NCBI GenBank assembly: GCA_023397655.1
Contig: JAEWTW010000053.1
Location: 37,879 to 101,878, forward strand
Reading direction: 5' to 3'
Source: Bacillota bacterium
GTDB taxonomy: Bacteria > Bacillota > Clostridia > Christensenellales > SZUA-584
Length of the DNA: 64,000 nt
The notes beneath the pieces are model-generated. The model worked only from the letters and a program-made list of their open reading frames with translations. It searched no databases and had not been told where the DNA came from. Position numbers and translations under genes: made by a program. Shown one piece after another: positions 43,034 through 51,600 of this stretch (positions within the stretch are counted from its first letter, which is position 1; every line of letters starts with the position of its first letter).

Positions 43034-44032
43034 CTACACAAACATGTCGTTTTCGCGCTTAATCGTGCGGCTTTCAGCAAGGTATCTCGACAGCAGCAGC
43101 ATGCATAACGCCAGTATGATGGAGAACAGCGGAATCGACACTGTGAAATCCGTTGACCGCAGACTGCCAGCAAACAGCAGCTGCAGCAGGCTGATGCCGG
43201 CGGCGCTGATCACCGTCACGATAACGGCATTCTTGCACAGTGAAGCCAGCTTCGACGATGCCATGACAACACCTTCGGCATATCTGTCTGTTCGCATCAG
43301 CTCCGTCAGCTTCTTTGCTAAGAGCAGTATGAGTATGTCCATCACAGCAGGTATCAGGTCAATGAAATATTTTATTACCATAAATATCTTAGTTGGCATG
43401 AGCACGTCATAGGATTCAAACGCACCCGACACATTGATGGCAAAGGACATGTCTGTATTGCCAGCCTCCAGCGTGCCGATGGACGCCTTCAGATCAATCA
43501 GTCCCGCAAACACCGCAAACAGAACGATTATCGCTGCCGTTACCGCAAACAGTGCTCCCGACATACGCAGCACTTTTTCCGAGCTGCGGTTTTTCACAAA
43601 GCGCATCAGACGCAGTGCCAGCCATCCGGCCAGCAGTGACCAGAATACACCGCCCAGCACCGTTTTTCCGATGTCCTCCTGCCCCAGTGTCAGCCCGATA
43701 TCTGCGGGGTTGATCATCATGTAAACGGCATAAAACAGATAGGCTGTCAATATGCCAAGCAGCACGTCTTCCGGCTTCGCTTTCCTGCGCCACAGCCCCA
43801 CTGCAAGAACAGCAGCGGGTATACAGCATATCAGTATGTACAATGCGATAGCGACTGCGTTTCCGCCAGCGCCCGAAAGGGATAGAGCTCTCAGCAACGA
43901 ACCAATTGTTGCCAAGGGAAATTGCTGTGCAGACAGCAAACCGCCCGCGTCAGCTGCCAGAACAAACAGCGCGGCAGCGGCGCACAGCAGAACTTCGGCA
44001 CCTAATAAAAGATACAGCCAATACTTACGCAT
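43034..44032 (-). CDS. DUF2975-type membrane protein
   Basis: A 332-residue membrane protein with about eight helices. The second half (PTKIFMVIKYFIDLIPAVMDILILLLAKKLTELMRTDRYAEG onwards, to LSRYLAESRTIKRENDMFV) matches DUF2975; the first half is an extra four-helix extension. DUF2975/HTH pairs are thought to form membrane-linked regulatory units, but their signal is unknown. ATG 44032 follows GAGGAGCAGGAA. First gene of the operon. Confidence 0.78.
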   Translation of the reverse strand: MRKYWLYLLLGAEVLLCAAAALFVLAADAGGLLSAQQFPLATIGSLLRALSLSGAGGNAVAIALYILICCIPAAVLAVGLWRRKAKPEDVLLGILTAYLFYAVYMMINPADIGLTLGQEDIGKTVLGGVFWSLLAGWLALRLMRFVKNRSSEKVLRMSGALFAVTAAIIVLFAVFAGLIDLKASIGTLEAGNTDMSFAINVSGAFESYDVLMPTKIFMVIKYFIDLIPAVMDILILLLAKKLTELMRTDRYAEGVVMASSKLASLCKNAVIVTVISAAGISLLQLLFAGSLRSTDFTVSIPLFSIILALCMLLLSRYLAESRTIKRENDMFV

Positions 44033-44050
44033 TTCCTGCTCCTCATACAA

Positions 44051-44103
44051 AATTATTGTCTTGCAATAATTCTATCACCATTATTATTGTCTGGCAATAA
44101 TAA
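44051..44103 (-). promoter_or_regulatory. Promoter with two tandem dyad operators
   Basis: Two perfect dyads share the core ATTATTG-TCTKG-CAATAAT: AATTATTG/CAATAATT at 44051-44071 and TTATTATTG/CAATAATAA at 44081-44103, with centres 31 bases apart (three helical turns). On the minus strand TTGCCA (44097-44092) and TAGAAT (44074-44069) are 17 bases apart, so the -35 lies in one dyad and the -10 touches the other. The YozG-like HTH protein is the likely ligand. Confidence 0.85.
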
Positions 44104-44123
44104 TTTCTACAAAACAGGAAAAT

Positions 44124-44153
44124 AAAAAAGACGAATCCTTTTCAGACCCGTCT
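44124..44153 (-). terminator. Rho-independent terminator, minus strand
   Basis: On the minus strand AGACG and CGTCT flank a loop and a T run follows. It ends the small gene at 44199. Confidence 0.75.
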
Positions 44154-44198
44154 CTGTTGATTTAATAGAACCGCCATTCTGAGCGGCCGCCGTACGTA

Positions 44199-44390
44199 TC
44201 AGATCTTGCCCGTTACGTACTGGACACCCTCATTGGACTTGCTCAGCTCGATGTTACGACGCTTGGACATGATGTACTTGTCCGGCGTCTCATCCACCAC
44301 ACGATATTTCACGTTCTTAATGTATCTTTGCCGTTCCTTGGGAAAATCCAGCGTCTCCAGAAACTCTACGTACTTTTTTTCCTTCATCAT
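44199..44390 (-). CDS. Small basic protein, unknown
   Basis: A 63-residue charged protein (MMKEKKYVEFLETLDFPKE, then KNVKYRVVDETPDKYIMSKRRNIELSK). GGGGGAT precedes the paired ATGs at 44390, and a terminator follows, so expression is plausible. Family not recognised. Confidence 0.6.
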   Translation of the reverse strand: MMKEKKYVEFLETLDFPKERQRYIKNVKYRVVDETPDKYIMSKRRNIELSKSNEGVQYVTGKI

Positions 44391-44554
44391 TATCCCCCTG
44401 TCCATTCGCTGCTGCGTGCTTGCCACTGCAAGCCGTGCTTTATGCGAAAAATATCACTGTCTGGATACACATGTAGTATAACATACTTTGTTGTCGTATG
44501 CCAAAACAATAATTCCGCGCGCAGATATGTGCGAATTTGCCAGAGTCCGGAAGC

Positions 44555-45586
44555 TTAGTACTCCTCAGGCTGATAATACTGGACGGTACTGTCGGACATC
44601 AAGGCCGCACTGTCCACAGCCTGTCCCGTTCCGATGGCGACACAGGAAATCGCATCATCCGCAACGTAGCAAGGCAGCCCTGTTTTCATGCTGATCAGCC
44701 GGTCAAGGCCGTACATCAGCGAGCCTCCGCCCGTCATGCAGATGCCGTTTTCGTTGATATCGGACGATAATTCGGGCGGTGTACGTTCCAGCACGTTGTG
44801 CACCGTCTCCAGCATCATGGCCAGCGGTTCCTCAAATGCTTCTATTGTGTCGTTGGAGCTGAGTACCATTGATTTGGGCAGACCGGATATCAGGTTGCGT
44901 CCCGTGACTTCCATATGCACCGGCTCCTCGCGCGGGTACGCGCAGCCGACGTTGATCTTGATCTCTTCCGCGGTCTTCTCGCCGATGAGCAGATTGTGCT
45001 TTTTCTTCATGTAACGCATCACCGCATCGTCCAGCTTGTCCCCCGCGACCTTGAGCGACTCATGGATAACCATACCGCCCAGAGATATCACCGCAACGTC
45101 CGTTGTCCCGCCGCCGATATCAATGATCATGCTGCCGTACGGCGCACTGATATCCAGCCCGGCACCAATGGCGGCTGCAATAGGTTCTTCGATAAGGCTC
45201 GCACGGCGTGCACCTGCTTCTTCCGCGACTTCGATCAGCGCGCGCCGCTCCACGTCCGTCACGCCGGACGGCACACAGATGACAACGCTCGGCTTCACAA
45301 ACAGCCGCCGCCCAATCACTTTACGCAGAAAGTAACGGAGCATACGTTCAGTATCGTGATAGCTGGATATGACACCGTCACGCAAAGGCCGCACCACAGC
45401 AATGTTGCCGGGCGCTCGGCCCAGCATCGCGTTGGCTTCCTCTCCGATGGCGAGTATTTCTCCGGAATTCTTGTTAACCGCCACTACCGACGGTTCAATG
45501 AGCACGATGCCCTTCCCCTTCACGAATATGCGCACGTTAGACGTGCCCAGATCTATACCTATACTGTCCTGTTCAAACAGTCCCAT
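44555..45586 (-). CDS. mreB: MreB/Mbl-family actin-like protein
   Basis: A 343-residue bacterial actin. The phosphate loop IGIDLGTSNVRIF near residue 9, VPSGVTDVERRAL, the EEPIAAAIGAG region, IIDIGGGTTDVAVIS and GGGSLMYGLDRLI are all in place. It forms membrane-bound filaments guiding cell-wall synthesis and rod shape. No mreC/mreD genes follow, so it may be the Mbl or a MreBH-type paralogue. ATG 45586 is used, with GGGGG about 12 bases upstream; TTG 45598 is an alternative. Confidence 0.9.
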   Translation of the reverse strand: MGLFEQDSIGIDLGTSNVRIFVKGKGIVLIEPSVVAVNKNSGEILAIGEEANAMLGRAPGNIAVVRPLRDGVISSYHDTERMLRYFLRKVIGRRLFVKPSVVICVPSGVTDVERRALIEVAEEAGARRASLIEEPIAAAIGAGLDISAPYGSMIIDIGGGTTDVAVISLGGMVIHESLKVAGDKLDDAVMRYMKKKHNLLIGEKTAEEIKINVGCAYPREEPVHMEVTGRNLISGLPKSMVLSSNDTIEAFEEPLAMMLETVHNVLERTPPELSSDINENGICMTGGGSLMYGLDRLISMKTGLPCYVADDAISCVAIGTGQAVDSAALMSDSTVQYYQPEEY

Positions 45587-45824
45587 ATTTGTAAGCAACC
45601 CCCAGTAATAAACTCAAAATAAAAAGGCGCATGGCGCGCCGTGGTTTCACCATGTCTGCCGTCATTGTACGATTTGCATTATACCACATTTTCAGAGCGT
45701 GTGTAGTGTTTATTTTAACAGAATTCATATATATATTGTCGTAACAGTCTGTCAGTAGAAAATATCATCCTTTTGCTTTGAGATTCTTCCGGTTTCGCGT
45801 AATAAGTCAAATCATAACATATTT

Positions 45825-45880
45825 TGTCGAAAATGCAGGGTGTTTAAGAATATTCTCGAAATATGCCTTTATGAGTCGAA
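45825..45880 (+). promoter_or_regulatory. Cluster of 0A-box-like sites
   Basis: TTTTGTCGAAAA at 45822-45833 is a perfect Spo0A-box match (TGTCGAA at 45825-45831). Two near matches, TCTCGAA (45854-45860) and AGTCGAA (45874-45880), follow in the same orientation. The cluster lies 120-180 bases before the histidine kinase at 46002, in an otherwise gene-free 415-base gap that is AT-rich. Suggests sporulation-linked control of the kinase. Confidence 0.5.
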
Positions 45881-46001
45881 AAATGTTCTTTTCCTTAACC
45901 GCCGCAATGACCATTATCCGTGCACAAAGAGCCAGCCTGCCACACGCTGCAGGCAAAAAGCAAACATCAGCGCTTCAACAAATACATTGGAGGAAACGTG
46001 C

Positions 46002-48101
46002 ATGACTCAGATTTCAACAGACGGCTTGTACCCCGTTAACAGTGCATCCCCTGTCATTTCTGCATCCAGCCCGGCTGTGTTCTGCGACGTTTTGACCGCT
46101 GTCGCAGTCAGGCTTAACAACGCAACCCCGGAAGATCAGGCGGCTGCCATTTCCTTTGCGATGGAAAGTGCTGCAGCGTATGTTGGTGCGGATAACGCCC
46201 ATGTATATTTAAACAGCCACGAAAATGACCCGGCCAGGCTCGTTGGCATCTCGCCTGACGGCTCTCCCGCTGACGAACCCATCGCCCGCGAAACCCTCAA
46301 CATTCCACTAATCGCGGGCGGCAGAAAGATCGGCGAATGCCGTTTGACCGGAATACCCGGCGACAGGTTTCAGCAACATTATGCTTCCGGTGAGCTGGAG
46401 CTGTTCGGCGCGCTGCTTGCCGGTTTCCTGCTGCGCATTCGTTGCGAACTGGCGCAGAAAGAAACCATAGAGTCCATGAATCTGTTGTTCGACTCCACTC
46501 ACGACGCCATTGGCATGCTGAACAGCGAATACACCATATTGAATGTCAACCGTGAATTTGCAAGACGGTTCGGTAAAAAGCCAAGTGAGTTGATTGGCCG
46601 TAACATGGACGAATTCGCTCTTACTCATGAATCCAAAAATATATTCCTTCGCCGACGCGCTCTGTTCAAAAAAGTGCTCGAAACCGGACAACCCGCATCC
46701 CTGGAGGATTGCCGGGATGGGCGATGGTACGATAACCGTTTTTTTCCAGTATTTCAGAACGATAAAGCAGTGGCTGTAACGGTTTTATCCACGGATATCA
46801 CCGACAGAAAGAACCTTGAAGCGGAAAAAGAGGCGTCCATCGCGCTGCGGATACAATCTGCCGAACGACAAAACAGAGAACAAGAATATCTGGATATACT
46901 CAACAGCACGACGGAGGGCAGCTTCGTCGTAGACTTTGAGAACGGGACGACACGCTATTCAGATAAGTGGATGCAGCGGTTGAATCTGATTGGCCTGCCG
47001 CCCTCCATACTGCTGGAGCAATTCTTTAAAAAAATGGGCTCCGAAGATGTTTCCGCCATCAGATCGGACCGGAATCGTGCAGAGGAGATCAAAGTGCCCA
47101 CGTTCCGTCGGGAATACAGAGTGACTGACAAGAAGGGCCGCGCGCTGTGGGTGCTGATTCAGGGCAAGTGCATATATAACGAGGCAGGCCGTCTGGTCAA
47201 AACCTATGGCACGTTCATAGACATCACTGAACGTAAAGAGCTGGAACTTGCGCTGCAGCAGCAGGCAGACAGCCTGGCCGAACAAAACCTGCTGATCAAC
47301 AACTTTTTTCTGAATGTTTCTCATGAATTCCGTACGCCGCTGTCAGTGCTTTTGATGCAGCTGGATATGATGGATCTTCATATGGAGGAAGCTAAATGCC
47401 AGTTCAGAGACAGCGTGGTTAAGATGAACTGCGAAATGCGAACAAATGTATACAGGCTTATGCATCTGGTCGGCAATATACTGGACATCACCAAAGCGGA
47501 AGCAGGTTATGACAGCCCCCGCCTCACAAATATAGATATTATCCCTCTGACTGAAGAGATCGTTGACGCTGTGCGCACCTGTCTATCTGGCACTGCTTTG
47601 CGCATCCAATTCCTTCCGGACATGGCTTCGCTGACAATACCAACAGACCGGGACAAACTTGAGAAAATACTTCTTAACCTGATGTCCAATGCGGTAAAAT
47701 ACTCTCCCTCTGGCGGGCTGGTGCAGGTCAGCATTAAAAAGTCCAGTGGCTGCGTGTTGATATCGGTGAGTGACGAGGGCTGCGGCATACCGGCAGATAT
47801 GATCGATTCGATATTCAACCGCTTCCAGCATACGGACTCTCTTGCAAGGACGCACGAGGGCTGCGGCATCGGGCTATCACTGACCAAGTCGCTCGTGGAG
47901 TTGCTGGGCGGGCACATATATGCCAAAAGCCGGCCGGGCCGTGGAAGCCGTTTTTGTGTGGAGCTGTCGTCGCTGCCATTGGCTTGTCCGTCAGAACACA
48001 TCTCACAGGACAGTTTATCGTTATTGGAACGTGTGGAGATCGCTCTTTCCGATGTCCGGACGGACAAAACGCCCACAGCATGCCTCACCGCGCAGAGCTG
48101 A
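46002..48101 (+). CDS. PAS-domain sensor histidine kinase
   Basis: A 699-residue soluble histidine kinase: a GAF-like region (about residues 20-150), PAS domain (about 160-280; DSTHDAIGMLNSEYTILNVNREFARRFG), second PAS with PAC tail (about 300-415; WVLIQGKCIYNEAGRLVKTYGTFIDITER), H-box FFLNVSHEFRTPLSV (phospho-His 441) and HATPase domain (N box about 560, GCGIGLSL about 620). GGAGGAAACG precedes ATG 46002; the longer upstream frame is unsupported. It is followed 121 bases later by a Spo0A-like receiver, its natural partner. No membrane segment. Confidence 0.93.
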   Translation: MTQISTDGLYPVNSASPVISASSPAVFCDVLTAVAVRLNNATPEDQAAAISFAMESAAAYVGADNAHVYLNSHENDPARLVGISPDGSPADEPIARETLNIPLIAGGRKIGECRLTGIPGDRFQQHYASGELELFGALLAGFLLRIRCELAQKETIESMNLLFDSTHDAIGMLNSEYTILNVNREFARRFGKKPSELIGRNMDEFALTHESKNIFLRRRALFKKVLETGQPASLEDCRDGRWYDNRFFPVFQNDKAVAVTVLSTDITDRKNLEAEKEASIALRIQSAERQNREQEYLDILNSTTEGSFVVDFENGTTRYSDKWMQRLNLIGLPPSILLEQFFKKMGSEDVSAIRSDRNRAEEIKVPTFRREYRVTDKKGRALWVLIQGKCIYNEAGRLVKTYGTFIDITERKELELALQQQADSLAEQNLLINNFFLNVSHEFRTPLSVLLMQLDMMDLHMEEAKCQFRDSVVKMNCEMRTNVYRLMHLVGNILDITKAEAGYDSPRLTNIDIIPLTEEIVDAVRTCLSGTALRIQFLPDMASLTIPTDRDKLEKILLNLMSNAVKYSPSGGLVQVSIKKSSGCVLISVSDEGCGIPADMIDSIFNRFQHTDSLARTHEGCGIGLSLTKSLVELLGGHIYAKSRPGRGSRFCVELSSLPLACPSEHISQDSLSLLERVEIALSDVRTDKTPTACLTAQS

Positions 48102-48222
48102 AACCGCTTATGCCACATAGACGGATCTGGTTTTTGTTTAAAGTTGGAAACTTATATTGATTAAGCTAAAATTTTTTGTTAAACTAAACAAGAACTTAAT
48201 ATTGCAAAAAGCAGGTGCATCC

Positions 48223-48636
48223 ATGGATCCTATACGCGTTTTGGTAACTGACAATTGTATGGAATTCGCCGTGCTGTTCAAGGAACGCCTGGAGTTTTAT
48301 CCGGGCATCAAAGTTGTCGGCATTGCCCACAACGGCCCCCATACACTTCATCTTCTAAGCAACTCTGCAGTGGACGTGCTGTTGTTGGATATCGTCATGC
48401 CCGGCATGGACGGTCTCGAACTGCTTCAAACGATCAGCGAGTCCGAAATCCAACCTATTGTATTCATCGTATCGGCGCTGGGAACAGACGCTATTATCAG
48501 GCAGGCGCTCAAATTGGGCGCAGCCGGTTTTTTTGTTAAGCCTGTGGACTGTGAAAAGCTAGCGGCGGCTATCGGAGCAGCTGTCACCGCCAAGCAGATC
48601 AACTCTCAAACCCTTGATTCAAAAACTGATATCTGA
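48223..48636 (+). CDS. Stand-alone receiver, Spo0A-like
   Basis: A 137-residue single receiver domain. Asp10 (VTDN), phosphoacceptor Asp56 (LLLDIVMPGMDG), Ser84 (FIVSALG) and Lys106 (FVKPVD) are placed as in CheY-type receivers; only one of the usual two N-terminal acidic residues is present. The sequence style (KVVGIAHNGPHTLHLLSN, LKLGAAGFFVKP) resembles the Spo0A receiver, but the DNA-binding domain is missing. It may work like Spo0F in a relay with the adjacent kinases. Its end overlaps the convergent kinase by 18 bases. Confidence 0.88.
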   Translation: MDPIRVLVTDNCMEFAVLFKERLEFYPGIKVVGIAHNGPHTLHLLSNSAVDVLLLDIVMPGMDGLELLQTISESEIQPIVFIVSALGTDAIIRQALKLGAAGFFVKPVDCEKLAAAIGAAVTAKQINSQTLDSKTDI

Positions 48637-51600
48637 AAACTCCGTCATGATGCGGCTCTGCAGATTGGAGGACTGCACACCGATATTTTTAGGCGCGCTT
48701 TTTTGCTGCGCCACCGGCAGTTTAACAAAGAAAACGCTGCCGCGGCCGGGCTCACTTTCCATCCAAATCTGCCCATCCAACAGCTCCGTGAGCGACCTGC
48801 ACAGCGACAAGCCAATGCCGCAGCCTTCGCTGGAACGTGCCAGCGTGTTGTTCACCTGACGGTAACGGTCAAATATCAGTTGCTGCTTGTCCTCCGGTAT
48901 GCCTTCGCCGTTATCCCGAACGGATATGACAATATGGGTACTCAGATCCTCGCACGACACGGTCACAACACCCCCTTTTCCCGTATGTTTGATCGCGTTG
49001 GACAACAGATTGATGACGATACGTTCGACGAATTCGGAATCCGTTTGTATCGTTTTGTTTCTCATAAAGCGCAGAAACACCAGCTTGAGACCGCGTTTGG
49101 CGGCGTATGGCTTTACCGATTCCACCAGGTTCTCCATCAGCTCAAGAATATTGACCTGTGCGCACATGGGCTGCATGAAGCCGGCATCGATCTTGGTGAT
49201 GTCGAGCAGATTGCTTACCAGTTTGGACAGCCGGCACGTGTTCAGCAGCATGATGTCAAGGTTTCTCCGCATCAGCGCATCATCAATGCTGCCCCTTTTT
49301 TGATGCTCTCCCAGTATCTCCATGGCCAGCTGCAACACCGAAATCGGTGTTTTGAATTCATGCGATATATTGATAAAGAAGTCTGTCACGAGTGCGTTCT
49401 TCTCCGCCAGTTCTTCAGCCGTCTGGCGCAGTTCTTTCTCCATCTCGATTCTGTCCGTAATGTCCCGCGAGACGCCGATCAGCCCGATCACATGGCCCTG
49501 CGAATCATGCCATGGCGTTTTGCTGGAGAGAAACGTACGCATACCCTTGCCGGAGAGAAGACTCTCCTCAATCAATTCGGCGCTGTCGTTATCCATCACC
49601 CGACTGTCGTTCTCAAATATATCTCTGGCGCACTCCAAATCTTGGTGGTATTCCAGCACAGTTTTTCCCAGTATCTCAACCAGCGATATTCCGTTGCCAG
49701 CAGCTGTCGCTTCATTGGCCATCAGCATGCGGCCCTGCCGGTCCTTTAAAAACACCGGATCATTCGTGCCGTTGATGATCGCCCGCAGCAGCATTTCATT
49801 TTCCTGCAGCGCTTCTTCTGCCTGTTTCCTCTTCATCGCCACAGCAATGCTGTCAGCCACCGTTTTCATCAACGCCAGTTCCTCATCGTCAAAGATGTCC
49901 TTACTCCGTGTTCCAAAGCCAAGGGTGCCGATGGGTATGCCATCTGCCATCAGCGGGTGACAGGCATAAGCGCGTATGCCAATCTCCTTGAAAAACTCTG
50001 TGCCGGCGCAGTTTTCAAATTGTATATTGTCCGCAACAATCCGGGTGCCGGTTTTTGCAACGCAGCCGCACACAGCCGAACCCACAGGCAGGTGCTCCAG
50101 CTGCGTCCGCTGCGTGTCCGTTACACCGCTGCAGGCGTTCAGTTGCATTATGGGCTCTTCACTCTCCAGCAGATAATTAAAGAACACCTGACAGCCGAGG
50201 AAATTCATCACCTTGATGCAGAGTTGCTCGATATCCTGCCGCGGCGAGGCGCTGCTCAATATACACTGCGAGGTCTCATACAGCAGCTCAATGCACTCAT
50301 TGCTGCGTCTGAGCGACCTCACCATCTCCTGCAATTCATCGCGCGCGTTTTTCAGATCGGTGATATCGTGAGCCGTTCCCAGCACGCCAAGTATGCTGCC
50401 ATGCATATCCCGCCAGGGAACTTTGGCCAGCGAGAACGTCCTGTACCCGTTTCTGGTCATCACAGATTCCTGACAGATGAGCATGCGGCCGGTCTCCATC
50501 ACCAGTTTGTCGTTCTCTGTCACCTCACGAGCCAGCTCCTGATCCTTATAAAGCTCATAATCGTTTTTGCCGATCACATCTTTGATATCCACATCAAAGA
50601 CGCGCCCGTATGCCGCGTTGACCATCACAATCCGGCTTTCCCTGTCCTTGATGAACATGAAATCCGAAGCGCTGTCCATGAAGGTACGCAGCAGCAGTTC
50701 GTTCTCGCCGAGCGCTCTTTCTGTATGCTTCCTGTTCGTGATGTCCATCGAAGTGCCGTATACTTTAACCGGCAGCCCCTCTTCATTATACAGCACCTTG
50801 CACTGCCCCAGCACCCAGATATACTGCCCGCTCGCAGTCCTTATACGGTATTCCAGCTTATACTTTGGCAGTTTGTTATCGAACACCGTCCTCTGCGCAT
50901 CCATCACCTTGTCTCTGTCATCCGGATGCAGGAGAGTTCCAGTGACATGTGCCAGTCGTTTTTCCAGCGGCACTTCCTCCATGCCAATCAGCTTGATCCA
51001 CTGCTCTGAATACTGGACCGTTCCTGTTCTGATATCGTATATCCATGATCCGTCTGAGGCGCCGTCCAGCATTTGCAGGTAATCCGCCTCTTTTTGCTGC
51101 ATAATTTCTGCCTGACGCTCCAGCTCTGCAATATGGGACAGCTCTTCCGCAGCCTTTTTACGATCCGTTATGTCGGTGCAGAAAAGGGTAACTGCCGCTA
51201 CCTGTCCGTTTTTAAATACCGGACATACGCGGGTGTCCAGCCAAATGCCCTCCCTGCAATCCTCATACGACTCCGCCACACCGGTCTCAAAAACGCGCCC
51301 GATCATTTGTGCACGCCTTTTTGCAAATCCACCGTATCGCCCTATCGGCGTATAGTCCCGCATGCGCTTACCCACCATTTCCTCCGGCGTTTTGCCGAAC
51401 TGGGCTGCATACAAGCGGCCCGCGCTCAGCACCGTGCTGTCGCGCGCGAGCATCGCTACGCCGTCGTATGTGGAATCCAGTATCATTCTGTTGGCCTCGT
51501 TGGCTTCCTGAAGCGCCAGCATGGCGTCAACTCTCTCCAGCATGTTGGAGGCCATCTCCGAGAACACCCGCACCAGCGGCTCATACACCTCTAGCTTGAG

